Shown piece after piece: positions 52,269 to 61,384 of a stretch of 64,000 nt of DNA (the stretch's first letter is position 1; every line of letters starts with the position of its first letter). The notes under the pieces were generated by a model that was not told the origin of the DNA, ran no database searches, and worked only from the letters and a program-made list of their open reading frames with translations. Location of the stretch: assembly GCA_938029725.1 (NCBI GenBank), contig CALHGE010000037.1, positions 50,668 to 114,667 on the forward strand, given 5' to 3'. The DNA comes from an uncultured Flavobacteriaceae bacterium (GTDB lineage: Bacteria; Bacteroidota; Bacteroidia; Flavobacteriales; Flavobacteriaceae). Both the position numbers and the translations under genes were made by a program.

Positions 52269-52604
52269 CTAATCTAGGTCTTGACTTTGCTCTAATTGAC
52301 GATCTGAATTGAATTTCAGTTCAGCTGCATGTGACGCAACTTCTTCAAGAATGCCATCGGGTTTAGATTCAAGCCCTTTTTCCATATTTTCTTCAAAATT
52401 AGAAATGAAGAGCGCTAGACTTTTGCTGATTTTTACTAAATATAGTATTTGGTCAGTCTTGACTTCTACGGCTTCAATAATTTCCCCATGTGCATTTTTA
52501 AATGTGATGATGTCCTCATCACCATAACCATAAGGGTAGGTTTCAATAAGTAAAGCAGCCAATTCATGATCTAATTTTTTGTAATCCACTAGTTTGCGTA
52601 ACAT
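52269..52604 (-). CDS. Conserved hypothetical protein
   Basis: A 111-residue protein read from ATG 52604; the frame continues to a TTG at 52637. It is acidic, with LVDYKKLDHELAALLIETYPYGYGDEDIITFKNAHGEIIEAVEV and then a helical C-terminal half. The wording recurs in flavobacterial hypotheticals near DNA or shikimate genes, but I do not recognise a family. It is convergent with DinB (3-nt gap). Confidence 0.65.
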   Translation of the reverse strand: MLRKLVDYKKLDHELAALLIETYPYGYGDEDIITFKNAHGEIIEAVEVKTDQILYLVKISKSLALFISNFEENMEKGLESKPDGILEEVASHAAELKFNSDRQLEQSQDLD

Positions 52605-52751
52605 AGTCTTAGTTTTTGGTTCTTGTTTGAAAAACAATCGCTTTGTATTTTTGGAACAGCGGCTGAATTATTTTACTTCAACTAAACTATGTTTTTATTC
52701 CTGTGAATTTTCTAAAGAGTTGTCAAATGCTATTTTTAGTATATGTAGCTC

Positions 52752-53810
52752 TTAAACTTTGTAGTATGCAAATGCTTCGGCATACAAATTATTTGGAATT
52801 TGTTCATCAATTGTGGGAAGACCTATCTTGTTTAGTAGCACAAAATTGATGTTTCCATGAGAATTCTTTTTGTCAAATTTCAAAAGACTCAATATTACCT
52901 GAATGTCTTCCGCTGTAAAATTAACTTTTTTGTAGCGCTTTAAAAAGGTTGCTTTGATATCAGTCAATTCAATTTCTGAGAGTCCTGATAACTTATGCGA
53001 TAAATACGCTTCTAAAACCATTCCTACAGCAATTGCTTCACCATGCAATAAGGTTTCATGATTTTCACTTTCCAGAAAATAGGATTCAACCGCATGCCCT
53101 AGGGTATGTCCGTAGTTTAAGATTTTTCTGAGATTTTGTTCTGTAGGGTCTTGTAGGACCACTTTATTTTTTATGAGTACTGAATCATAAATTAAATCAT
53201 CAAGATCATCAAATTTTGAAATGAGTTTTAATACTTCCCAGTACTTCTTGTTTTGAATAAGTCCGTGTTTTAACATTTCAGCAAAACCACTTTGAAGCTG
53301 ACGTTCCTCAAGGGTTTTAAGAAAAGAAGGAATAATTAGAACCATTTCGGGTTGATTAATCACTCCGATTTGATTTTTCAAAGGCCCTAAATCAACACCA
53401 GTTTTTCCACCAATAGAGGCATCAACCATGGCAAGTAGGGTGGTAGGTACATTAATAAAGCTTATCCCTCTTTTAAAACAAGATGCTACAAAACCACCTA
53501 AATCAGTAATAACACCACCGCCTAAATTTATAAGCAAACTTTTACGGTCTGCGTCTAGTTCTGATAAAGCTTCCCAAACACCGGTACAGGTTGCTATGGT
53601 TTTGTTTATTTCTCCAGATTCTATCTCAATAATTTCAAAATCTTCAACGCTAAGCTGTGACATGAAATTAGGAAGACAATTTTCATGAGTGTTTTCATCT
53701 ACCAAAACAAAAACCTTAGAGTAGCTCGTCTCTTCTAGATGAGTATTTATTTTTTCGTAGGCTCTTTCGTTAAAATGAACGGCATATGAAGATGTTATAA
53801 TCGATTCCAA
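52752..53810 (-). CDS. aroB: 3-dehydroquinate synthase
   Basis: A 352-residue AroB. NAD-binding and metal-site motifs are visible: GGGVITDLGGFVASCFKRGISFINVPTTLLAMVDASIGGKTGVD, the Glu/His ligands in LNYGHTLGHAVES and LLHGEAIAVGM, and DKKNSHGNINFVLL. It cyclises DAHP to 3-dehydroquinate in aromatic amino-acid synthesis. It is divergent from the proline dehydrogenase gene; no other aro genes are near. Confidence 0.96.
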   Translation of the reverse strand: MESIITSSYAVHFNERAYEKINTHLEETSYSKVFVLVDENTHENCLPNFMSQLSVEDFEIIEIESGEINKTIATCTGVWEALSELDADRKSLLINLGGGVITDLGGFVASCFKRGISFINVPTTLLAMVDASIGGKTGVDLGPLKNQIGVINQPEMVLIIPSFLKTLEERQLQSGFAEMLKHGLIQNKKYWEVLKLISKFDDLDDLIYDSVLIKNKVVLQDPTEQNLRKILNYGHTLGHAVESYFLESENHETLLHGEAIAVGMVLEAYLSHKLSGLSEIELTDIKATFLKRYKKVNFTAEDIQVILSLLKFDKKNSHGNINFVLLNKIGLPTIDEQIPNNLYAEAFAYYKV

Positions 53811-53902
53811 GTAGAAGTAGTTTAAATTTTATTCCAAGGTATATGGAAATTACAATGCAAAATAAACTTTATTTTTTTTCTGTAGAATACAAATGCTGTA
53901 TT

Positions 53903-53910
53903 TATCTTTG
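53903..53910 (+). promoter_or_regulatory. Candidate -7 promoter element of proline dehydrogenase
   Basis: TATCTTTG, exact TAnnTTTG, 22 nt before ATG 53933. No clear -33 TTTG. Confidence 0.45.
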
Positions 53911-53932
53911 AGCCTTAACATAATCGTAAAAT

Positions 53933-55099
53933 ATGAATAAAATTTTTGAGGATACTTCAACTGCTTTCGCTTTAAAAACAGATTCGGAATTAGAGCGAGC
54001 TTATTTTCTATTTAAGATGATTGCAAATGAACCTTTAGTTAGAATAGGTACGGCGATGACAAATTTTGCGATTAAAGCCAAACTCCCTGTAGAAGGTCTC
54101 ATTCGTGCTACAGTTTTTGATCACTTTTGCGGTGGAGTTAATGAAGAAGATTGTTTGCCCGTGGTAGATAAAATGTATGGAAGAGGTGTTTGTTCTGTGT
54201 TGGATTATTCCGTAGAAGGAAAGGAAGGTGACGACCCCTTCGATGATGCCTTAGAAAAGATTTTAAAGATTCTAGATTTTGTAAAGGAGAAAGACGCCAT
54301 ACCGTTCGCAGTATTTAAGCCTACTGGTTTTGGTCGGTTTGCTTTGTATCAAAAAATTGGCGAAGGAAAAGAACTTTCCAAAGCGGAGTCTCAAGAATGG
54401 CAGCGCGTAATAGCAAGATTCGATAAAGTTTGTGCAAAAGCACATGATTTGGATGTTTCGCTATTAATAGATGGTGAAGAAAGTTGGATGCAAGATGCTG
54501 CTGACCAGGTTGTTGAAGATTTAATGCGAAAGTATAATAAAAAGAAAACGATTGTCTTCAACACCTTACAGATGTACCGTTGGGACAGATTAGATTATCT
54601 AAAACAATTACACCAAAGAGCTATCGCTGATGGCTTCAAAATTGGAATGAAAGTAGTGCGAGGGGCCTATATGGAAAAAGAAAATGGAAGAGCTGAGGAG
54701 CTTGGATATCCGACTCCAATTTGCGCCTCTAAAATCGCTACTGATGAAAATTTTGATACTGCTGTCAAATATATGCTTGGTCATCTCGATAATATTTCTC
54801 TTTTCGCAGGAACGCATAATGAAGAAAGCTCCTATCACCTGATGGAATTAATGAAAGATGCTGCTATCGCAAACAAAGACCCTAGAGTTTGGTTCGGGCA
54901 ACTTTTTGGAATGAGTGATCATATTTCATTCAACCTAGCAAATCAAGGATACAATGTTGCGAAGTACCTACCCTTTGGACCCGTACGTGACGTGATGCCT
55001 TACCTTATTAGAAGAGCTGAGGAGAATACTTCGGTTGCCGGACAAACCACAAGAGAACTAGGCCTATTGAAAAAGGAAAAGAAAAGGCGAAAAGTTTAG
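53933..55099 (+). CDS. Proline dehydrogenase
   Basis: A 388-residue FAD proline dehydrogenase (PutA N-terminal domain type, here separate). Signature blocks are VFKPTGFGRFALYQKI, KKTIVFNTLQMYRWDRLDYL, IGMKVVRGAYMEKE, LFAGTHNEESS, FGQLFGMSDHISFNLANQGYNVAKYLPFGPVRDVMPYLIRRAEEN; the last carries the substrate-binding RR. It oxidises L-proline to pyrroline-5-carboxylate. The matching P5C dehydrogenase is not here. With the operon at 1-4282 it gives the organism both proline and hydroxyproline catabolism. Confidence 0.95.
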   Translation: MNKIFEDTSTAFALKTDSELERAYFLFKMIANEPLVRIGTAMTNFAIKAKLPVEGLIRATVFDHFCGGVNEEDCLPVVDKMYGRGVCSVLDYSVEGKEGDDPFDDALEKILKILDFVKEKDAIPFAVFKPTGFGRFALYQKIGEGKELSKAESQEWQRVIARFDKVCAKAHDLDVSLLIDGEESWMQDAADQVVEDLMRKYNKKKTIVFNTLQMYRWDRLDYLKQLHQRAIADGFKIGMKVVRGAYMEKENGRAEELGYPTPICASKIATDENFDTAVKYMLGHLDNISLFAGTHNEESSYHLMELMKDAAIANKDPRVWFGQLFGMSDHISFNLANQGYNVAKYLPFGPVRDVMPYLIRRAEENTSVAGQTTRELGLLKKEKKRRKV

Positions 55100-55110
55100 T
55101 TGTTAGTAGT

Positions 55111-55485
55111 TTAGTTTAGGCTAATTACTTTTACCTTATTAGGGCAGTTTATAACTTCCATAGTCATTGCTTTAGAATCATGTTCTCCTTCTATCAAATA
55201 GGTTTTACAAGGTGTTGACTTGGTATTGCTGTTGCCAAAATCAATATCGCCCTCAGTAAAAAAGTGATTGATGGCTAGGCTGTCTAATTGGTGGTTTTGT
55301 AGCATTTCTGAAATACTCTCGGAGTATACAACCGGTTTGGAGCGCAAATCTTTAAGTACCCTACAATTCGGGAAGTAACAGAATGAAACTCCGGTTTCTT
55401 CAGTTTTCTTTTTTAGAAAAAAGGTAAGAAAAACAATTCCGATGGATAGCCCCACCATAAAATAGCCTAAACGTTTTATAAACAT
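55111..55485 (-). CDS. DUF4258-like small membrane-anchored protein
   Basis: A 124-residue protein with one N-terminal membrane helix (about 8-25) and a small soluble domain: SFCYFPNCRVLKDLRSKPVVYSESISEML, FTEGDIDFGNSNTKSTPCKTYLIEG and MTMEVINCPNKVKVISL. This matches a flavobacterial DUF4258-type family of unknown function; its conserved cysteines could bind a metal or form disulfides. It lies 9 nt downstream of the alanine dehydrogenase gene, so it is probably co-transcribed with it. Confidence 0.7.
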   Translation of the reverse strand: MFIKRLGYFMVGLSIGIVFLTFFLKKKTEETGVSFCYFPNCRVLKDLRSKPVVYSESISEMLQNHQLDSLAINHFFTEGDIDFGNSNTKSTPCKTYLIEGEHDSKAMTMEVINCPNKVKVISLN

Positions 55486-55494
55486 TGATTTTAT

Positions 55495-56694
55495 TTAAAA
55501 GATAAGAAAATTGATATCACTGTATTGAAGGTCAAACCATTCTCCTACAGACTTGCTAGTGAGTATACCATGATACATATACAAGCCATTTCGTAGTCCT
55601 TTGTCAAAACGAAGTGAATTTTCTAGACCACCGTCTTCTCCTAGTTTTAGTAAGTAGGGTGTAAAGATATTGCTAATAGAAATACTTGCCGTTTTTGGGT
55701 ATCTCGAAGGAATATTCGGTACGGCATAGTGAATAACGCCAAACTTTTCAGTGGTTGGCTTTTCGTGTGTCGTAATCTCACTCGTTTCGAAGCAGCCGCC
55801 CATATCAATGCTAACATCAATAATTACAGCACCCTTTTTCATTGTTTCCACCATGCCACTAGTGACAACGACAGGTGAACGGTCTTTGCCTCTCGTAGCT
55901 CCGATAGCAACGTCACATCGCCGCAGCGCTTTTTTAAGGTTCTTTGGTTGAATGGTAGACGTATACACCGTTTGTTTCAAATTCGTTTGTATATTTCTTA
56001 GTTTGGTAATCGAGTTATCGAACAATCGAATATTGGCTCCAAGTCCTAAAGCAGAGCGGGCTGCAAATTCGCCTACTGTTCCTGCACCAATAATTACTAC
56101 TTCGATAGGTGGCACGCCGCTGATGTTTCCGAACATGAGTCCGTTTCCATCGTTTGTAGCTGCTAAAATTTCAGAAGCGATAAGTACAGATGATATACCG
56201 GCAATCTCACTTAAGGATCTCACCACAGGATATTTCCCATCCTCATCACGAATATATTCAAAGGCAACAGCAGTAATTCTTTTATTGGCTAAAGCCTCAA
56301 AATATTTTTTAGTTGTTGTCTTGATTTGTAAAGCAGATATGACGACACTTTGAGGATTTAATAATTCGATTTCGGAAAGGCTAGGAGGTTCCACTTTTAA
56401 AACTAGTGGACAAGCAAATACCTTTTTAGTGTCTCGAGTTATTTCGGCGCCAGCTTCTGTATATTCTAAGTCAGAGTAAAAAGCACCTTCACCAGCTCCA
56501 GATTCTATTAAAACGCGATGCCCGTTAGCTGTGATAGCATTTACAGCATCTGGCGTAAGACAAATGCGTTGCTCTTGATATTGATTTTCTTTCGGAATAC
56601 CAATAAAAAGTTCTCCCTTTTGTTTGAAAATCTCAAGGGTTTCTTCTTGCGGCAGTAGCTGTTGTTTACTAAAGGGAGAGGTGGGTTGGCTCAT
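55495..56694 (-). CDS. ald: Alanine dehydrogenase
   Basis: A 399-residue alanine dehydrogenase/PNT-family enzyme. Typical parts are IGIPKENQYQEQRICLTPDAVNAITANGHRVLIESGAGEGAFYSD, EYIRDEDGKYPVVRSLSEIAG, and the NAD fold IIGAGTVGEFAARSALGLGANIRLFDN. A C-terminal H/N pair is in VIHYAVPNIPSRYPKTAS. It interconverts alanine and pyruvate plus ammonia. The longer flavobacterial form is seen here. The related transhydrogenase alpha subunit would also carry the family fold, but no beta partner is nearby. Confidence 0.88.
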   Translation of the reverse strand: MSQPTSPFSKQQLLPQEETLEIFKQKGELFIGIPKENQYQEQRICLTPDAVNAITANGHRVLIESGAGEGAFYSDLEYTEAGAEITRDTKKVFACPLVLKVEPPSLSEIELLNPQSVVISALQIKTTTKKYFEALANKRITAVAFEYIRDEDGKYPVVRSLSEIAGISSVLIASEILAATNDGNGLMFGNISGVPPIEVVIIGAGTVGEFAARSALGLGANIRLFDNSITKLRNIQTNLKQTVYTSTIQPKNLKKALRRCDVAIGATRGKDRSPVVVTSGMVETMKKGAVIIDVSIDMGGCFETSEITTHEKPTTEKFGVIHYAVPNIPSRYPKTASISISNIFTPYLLKLGEDGGLENSLRFDKGLRNGLYMYHGILTSKSVGEWFDLQYSDINFLIF

Positions 56695-56794
56695 GGATTG
56701 TAATTGTAATCAACGGATAAACCGCTTAAATCAAAATTACGATTTTTATAGGAAACCTTAATTGTAAAGAGAACAACTAAAATTTTAAATGAAA

Positions 56795-57421
56795 TCAAAT
56801 TTTTAGGATGCTTTGAAATCGCCGTAATAATTCTGTTAATCTACCAGTAGATAACTCTTGATTCAGCCATTCTGAAAGGCTTCGATAATCTACTTTAGGT
56901 AATTCCGTTCTTTTGACCTCAATATTCTGATTTTTTAATTGTTTCTGCTTCAGTGAATGCAATTCAACCTCCATCGCATCTAGGTCAATACCATGAACGT
57001 ACCTATCATATAGTTTAATTCTAATGAAATAAACAAAAGGTATTACAACCATACAAACGGGTATAAGCCACCAAATATTTTGAGAATCAACATAATCATC
57101 TTCCGAAAATATGGCTTCAAACAATTGAAAAGCATACATGGCGATCGGGATTAATAAAATATGATACCACCAATCTCGTGAAGTAAAAAACCAAATCACT
57201 AACAGAAGAAATGGAATTATTTTTACAGTTAAAAACCAGACATAGGTAGAAACATCCGCAAAACCATTACTTCCTATTGTTATGCCAAGGAAGGAGACCA
57301 CCGCATCTGGATCGTTAATGGGGAGGTAATCGTATACTTTGTATAAGAATGGGGTTACTGCAATAAAAAAAACAGCAATTGTATCAAAAATAATTTTCTT
57401 TTTGGCGCTATCTTTTTTCAT
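56795..57421 (-). CDS. Membrane protein of unknown function
   Basis: A 209-residue protein read from ATG 57421; the frame stays open to a TTG at 57484. Four membrane helices (about 11-30, 50-70, 73-92 and 107-128) are followed by a charged, probably coiled cytoplasmic tail (MEVELHSLKQKQLKNQNIEVKRTELP). I do not recognise a family. It lies alone between ald and a small lipoprotein gene. Confidence 0.6.
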   Translation of the reverse strand: MKKDSAKKKIIFDTIAVFFIAVTPFLYKVYDYLPINDPDAVVSFLGITIGSNGFADVSTYVWFLTVKIIPFLLLVIWFFTSRDWWYHILLIPIAMYAFQLFEAIFSEDDYVDSQNIWWLIPVCMVVIPFVYFIRIKLYDRYVHGIDLDAMEVELHSLKQKQLKNQNIEVKRTELPKVDYRSLSEWLNQELSTGRLTELLRRFQSILKI

Positions 57422-57520
57422 AAGTAATTTGGGGGCTTGAGGAATTAACGTTCGGACCCACAAAAAAGTATAAAAAAAGGGCAAAATAAAATTGCCCTAT
57501 ATTTTGATCATAAGCAAGTA

Positions 57521-57664
57521 TCACCCCGCTTTAGGCTTAACCTTATCTTTTCGTATACCAACTTCATACAAATCATCTTCATCAGAAGTGTTGTTTGGCT
57601 CACAAGAAACAGCAACTAAGACTAAACATGCCATTAGTCCGAAAATAATTTTTTTTGCTTTCAT
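57521..57664 (-). CDS. Very small lipoprotein
   Basis: A 47-residue protein read from ATG 57664: KAKKIIFGLMACLVLVAVSCEPNN is a complete lipoprotein signal with the lipidated Cys at 20, and the mature part is only about 28 acidic/basic residues (DEDDLYEVGIRKDKVKPKAG). Upstream ATG or TTG codons in frame would add a long non-signal stretch and are rejected. Small peptides of this kind are common and poorly known in Flavobacteriaceae. Confidence 0.6.
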   Translation of the reverse strand: MKAKKIIFGLMACLVLVAVSCEPNNTSDEDDLYEVGIRKDKVKPKAG

Positions 57665-57930
57665 TTTAAATAGTGTTTTAATTAAAAATAGGGTACTCTC
57701 GTGATGTAAAAATACATAATTAGTGTTAATTAAATTAACTAAAAACGTTAAAATCATGTATTTAAACGTTAAAAAGCGACATTTTATCGATATTATTACA
57801 TTTCATCGAAATTATTATAATAAAACACTGTAAAAAACGATGTTAAAAACCGCCACGGAGAACTACTTAATTACAAAAGCAAGAAATTATATGCGAAATA
57901 TTCAGAAGAACTATGGAAAAGAAAATGAGT

Positions 57931-58341
57931 TTAGAATGTAATTCTGCGGGTTGTTGGGTCCTCTAGTTCTATTTGAATATTGAAAACGTCTTTTGGTAAG
58001 AACGATTTAATTTTTTCAGGCCATTCCATGAAAATCCAAACATCTTGGTTTAAATAATCCTCAAAGCCTAAATCTAAGACCTCAGTTTCGTCTTCTAAGC
58101 GATAAAAATCAAAATGATATCCTAAAATGCTACCCGATTTAGTATGATACTCGTTTACGATACCAAAAGTAGGACTATTAGCCTCGCTAGCGCCATTGAG
58201 TTGGCGTACCATTTCCTTTATCAAAGTAGTTTTTCCAGCACCCATTGGGCCATAGAAACATAAGGATTTACATGAAGCAGTGTTGATTATTTTTTGGGCA
58301 ACTTCCTGAATTTTGTTTTGTTGGTAGGTCATTTCTGTCAT
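57931..58341 (-). CDS. tsaE: tRNA threonylcarbamoyladenosine biosynthesis ATPase TsaE
   Basis: A 136-residue TsaE. The P-loop is GPMGAGKTTL (31-40), followed by NSPTFGIVNEYH and the Walker-B-like HFDFYRLEDETEVLDLGFEDYL, then IFMEWPEKIKSFLP. It supports TsaD/TsaB in making t6A37 on tRNAs. It starts 3 nt downstream of porX and is co-transcribed with it, an unrelated but conserved flavobacterial pairing. Confidence 0.95.
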   Translation of the reverse strand: MTEMTYQQNKIQEVAQKIINTASCKSLCFYGPMGAGKTTLIKEMVRQLNGASEANSPTFGIVNEYHTKSGSILGYHFDFYRLEDETEVLDLGFEDYLNQDVWIFMEWPEKIKSFLPKDVFNIQIELEDPTTRRITF

Positions 58342-58344
58342 TTT

Positions 58345-59889
58345 CTATCTAGGTTCCAATACTACAAACGGAATAATCATTTCCTCTAACGAAACTCCTC
58401 CATGTTGATAGGTGTTTCTGTAATAGCTTACATAGTGATTGTAGTTGTTCGGGTATGCGAAAAATAAATCGTTTTTAGCAAAAATGAAAGAACTGCTCAT
58501 GTTTAGACGCGGTAAATAGATGCTGCCAGGGTCTTTCGCATCTAATACATCTTTTTGTTCGTAGGTAAGGCTACGACCTGTTTTGTAGCGGAGATTCAAA
58601 CTTGTTTCCTTATCCCCAATCACTTTTGACGGCTGTTTAACATTAATGGTTCCATGATCAGTGGTGATGATTAATTTCATTCCCATTGCCTGTGCTTGCT
58701 GAATAATCTCAAGTAAAGGAGAGTTCTTAAACCAGCTCTGAGTCAATGAACGGTAGGCTTTATCATTCGATGCCAATTCTTTGATTACTTCCATTTCTGT
58801 TTTGGAGTGTGAGAGCATATCTACAAAGTTGTAAACAATAACGGTTAAGTCATTGTCTTTTTGAGATCTAAAGTTTTGTGATAACTGCTTTCCTGCTCTA
58901 AGGCTAGTTATTTTATGATATTCCCATTTAAGGTCTAAATTGAGCCGTTTGATTTGGGCGCCAAGAAACTTATCCTCAAACATGTTTTTTCCGCCTTCAT
59001 CAGTATCATTTCTCCACCACTCCGGATGTTTCTTTTCCATCTCCAAAGGCGTCAACCCTGAGAATATGGCATTGCGAGCATATTGGGTAGCTGTTGGTAG
59101 AATACTCAAATAAGATTTTTCTTTTGTCTTCTTAAAAAATGAATTCACACTATCTTCAAAAGCAAACCATTGATCGTACCTAAGGTTGTCTATAACAACT
59201 AAAAGGGTAGGCGTATCTTTAATTTCAGGGGTAACCCATTCTTTAAAAAGGTTGTGAGACATCACAGGTCCCGATGGATCAGTAAACCAATCTTCATAAT
59301 TATTTTCAACAAACTTTCCGAATTGATTATTGGCTTCTGATTTTTGAGATTCTAATATTTCAAACATGCCTGAATCTTCAATATCTTCAAGCTGCATTTC
59401 CCAATACACCAATTTCTTATAAAGACTTACCCATTCTTCGTAGCTGTTAACCATAGACAAATCCATGGCGATTTTACGAAACTCTTGTTGGTAATTTGAT
59501 GTTGTCTTTTCAGATACTAAACGAGAGTGATCTAAGTTTTTCTTTAGGGATAAAAGAATTTGATTCGGATTAACTGGCTTAATCAAATAGTCAGCTATCT
59601 GAGATCCAATAGCTTCTTCCATAATAAACTCTTCCTCACTTTTTGTAATCATAACCACGGGAAGCGAGGAGTTCATTACCTTAATTTCTTTCAAAGTTTC
59701 AAGTCCTGAAATACCTGGCATGTTTTCATCTAAAAAAACAATGTCAACTTGAAACTCAGAAAGTGCTTCAAGAGCTTCTTGACCACTTTTACAAGTGATT
59801 ACGTCATAATTTTTTCCCTCTAAGAAAATTATATGTGGTTTTAAAAGGTCGATTTCATCATCGGCCCAAAGAATGCTTATTTTTTTCAT
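58345..59889 (-). CDS. porX: PorX, response regulator with PglZ phosphatase domain
   Basis: A 514-residue bifunctional protein. The receiver domain (about 1-120) has the acidic pair WADDE (Asp10-Asp11), phospho-acceptor Asp54 in VFLDENMPGI, and the Lys in YLIKPVNP. The C-terminal PglZ domain (from about 200) shows the alkaline-phosphatase-fold motifs VVIDNLRYDQWFAF and ITTDHGTINV. This combination is PorX, which with PorY and SigP controls the type IX secretion system in Bacteroidota. It is the first gene of porX-tsaE and is divergent from the HD phosphohydrolase. Confidence 0.95.
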   Translation of the reverse strand: MKKISILWADDEIDLLKPHIIFLEGKNYDVITCKSGQEALEALSEFQVDIVFLDENMPGISGLETLKEIKVMNSSLPVVMITKSEEEFIMEEAIGSQIADYLIKPVNPNQILLSLKKNLDHSRLVSEKTTSNYQQEFRKIAMDLSMVNSYEEWVSLYKKLVYWEMQLEDIEDSGMFEILESQKSEANNQFGKFVENNYEDWFTDPSGPVMSHNLFKEWVTPEIKDTPTLLVVIDNLRYDQWFAFEDSVNSFFKKTKEKSYLSILPTATQYARNAIFSGLTPLEMEKKHPEWWRNDTDEGGKNMFEDKFLGAQIKRLNLDLKWEYHKITSLRAGKQLSQNFRSQKDNDLTVIVYNFVDMLSHSKTEMEVIKELASNDKAYRSLTQSWFKNSPLLEIIQQAQAMGMKLIITTDHGTINVKQPSKVIGDKETSLNLRYKTGRSLTYEQKDVLDAKDPGSIYLPRLNMSSSFIFAKNDLFFAYPNNYNHYVSYYRNTYQHGGVSLEEMIIPFVVLEPR

Positions 59890-59944
59890 GCTTTTTGAAA
59901 GGGTTATTTGTCAAATGTTATCGCTAACATCTGATTGCTTTTAA

Positions 59945-59952
59945 TAACTTTG
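59945..59952 (+). promoter_or_regulatory. Candidate -7 promoter element of the HD phosphohydrolase gene
   Basis: TAACTTTG, exact TAnnTTTG. The frame upstream of it opens with a TTG at 59935, so a start there would precede the promoter; the TTG at 59983 lies about 30 nt downstream and is preferred. Confidence 0.4.
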
Positions 59953-59982
59953 TATCCATACAACCTCAAAGGCCGTACCGTT

Positions 59983-61212
59983 TTGACAAAATTGAACAAG
60001 CTTAAAATTTTCAATGATCCAATTTACGGATTTATTCGAATCCCCAACACGCTTATTTTTGATCTGATTGCACACCCTTACTTTCAAAGATTGCGAAGAA
60101 TATCACAAATGGGACTTTCTTCTTTGGTCTATCCGGGTGCTCATCATACGAGATTTCATCATGCCTTGGGTAGCATGTATTTGATGCAGCAAGCGATACA
60201 AGTGCTTCGTTTTAAGGATGTTGAAATAACTAAGAAGGAGGAGCAAGGCTTGTTGTGTGCTATTCTACTCCACGATATTGGGCATGGCCCATTTTCTCAT
60301 GCTATGGAAAACAGCATTGTAGAAGGGGTGCATCATGAGCACATTTCTTTGCTTTTTATGGAGGAGCTGAACACAAGGTTTAACGGAAGTTTAACGGTAG
60401 CTATAGAGATTTTCAAAGGAAAACACCCAAAGAAATTTTTAAATCAATTGGTTTCAAGTCAGTTGGATATGGACCGTATGGATTATCTTAAACGGGATAG
60501 TTTTTACACAGGCGTCGCAGAAGGTAACGTCAATTCAGAACGCTTACTCACCATGTTAACTGTGCTTGATGGTGAGCTTATGGTTGAGGAGAAGGGCACC
60601 TATTCGGTTGAAAAATTTTTGATGGCACGCCGTTTTATGTATTGGCAGGTATACTTGCATAAAACAGGAATTGTAGCTGAGCAGCTTTTGGTGCGCATAT
60701 TAAAGAGAGCTAAGACACTTTTGAAGTTAGGTGCTGATGTGAATTGTAGTAAACCGCTATTGTTTTTTATGGACAATAAAATTGGGAAAGATAATTTTGA
60801 AACTTCGGTATTAGATAAATTTTCAAAATTAGATGATGTCGATATCCTATCAGCTATAAAAGAGTGGCAAGATCATGATGATTTTGTACTTTCTCGACTC
60901 TGCCAAATGGTAATCAACCGACAACTTCTGAAAATTAAGCTAAAAAACAAGCCTATTGATGCCATTGTTTTTGAAAAGCATATCAACCGAGTTAAAGAAG
61001 AACATAGTCTATCAGATGAAGAAGCCGGGTATTTTGTCTTTAAAGGTATTATTGAGAATAGGGCCTATAATGCTGATAAACAAAATATTAATATTTTGAG
61101 AAAGAATGGAAAGGTTACCGATGTAGCAAAAGCTTCTGATCACCTCAATCTAAATGCGCTTTCAAAAACTGTTACTAAGTTTTATATCTGCTTTCCCAAA
61201 GATTCTGTTTGA
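59983..61212 (+). CDS. HD-domain dNTP triphosphohydrolase-like protein
   Basis: A 409-residue HD-domain protein (SAMHD1/dGTPase-like). The metal site is H..HD..D: RFHHALGSMYL and LLHDIGHGPFSHAMENS, with Asp in SQLDMDRMDYLKRDSF. The N-terminal KLKIFNDPIYGFIRIPNTLIFDLIAHPYFQRLRRI and the YPGAHHTRFHH phrase are typical of the cytosolic dNTPase family. No ATG precedes the family core; TTG 59983 (or 59992) is the probable start. It would trim dNTP pools or cleave related nucleotides. Confidence 0.85.
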   Translation: MTKLNKLKIFNDPIYGFIRIPNTLIFDLIAHPYFQRLRRISQMGLSSLVYPGAHHTRFHHALGSMYLMQQAIQVLRFKDVEITKKEEQGLLCAILLHDIGHGPFSHAMENSIVEGVHHEHISLLFMEELNTRFNGSLTVAIEIFKGKHPKKFLNQLVSSQLDMDRMDYLKRDSFYTGVAEGNVNSERLLTMLTVLDGELMVEEKGTYSVEKFLMARRFMYWQVYLHKTGIVAEQLLVRILKRAKTLLKLGADVNCSKPLLFFMDNKIGKDNFETSVLDKFSKLDDVDILSAIKEWQDHDDFVLSRLCQMVINRQLLKIKLKNKPIDAIVFEKHINRVKEEHSLSDEEAGYFVFKGIIENRAYNADKQNINILRKNGKVTDVAKASDHLNLNALSKTVTKFYICFPKDSV

Positions 61213-61371
61213 GTGATTTTATGAATATTTCTTGTTTTTGGCTTGTTTGCTAGGCCTTGTAGTTTTAAAATATTAGCGATGCTATCCATAAAAACCTCAC
61301 CTTGAAATAAGAAAAAGGCAATTCTGAAAATTCCAACAACAATAATTCAAACAGCCTCGAACTATTTTTCT

Positions 61372-61379
61372 TACTTTTG
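61372..61379 (+). promoter_or_regulatory. Candidate -7 promoter element of lpxD, 5 nt from the start
   Basis: TACTTTTG, exact TAnnTTTG, ends 5 nt before ATG 61385. A transcript starting at the usual distance would begin at or near the ATG. Confidence 0.45.
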
Positions 61380-61384
61380 CCTTT

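Noticed and set aside
59935..59982. Upstream TTG start for the HD phosphohydrolase
   Set aside because: It precedes an exact TAACTTTG promoter element, and the added residues do not resemble the family.
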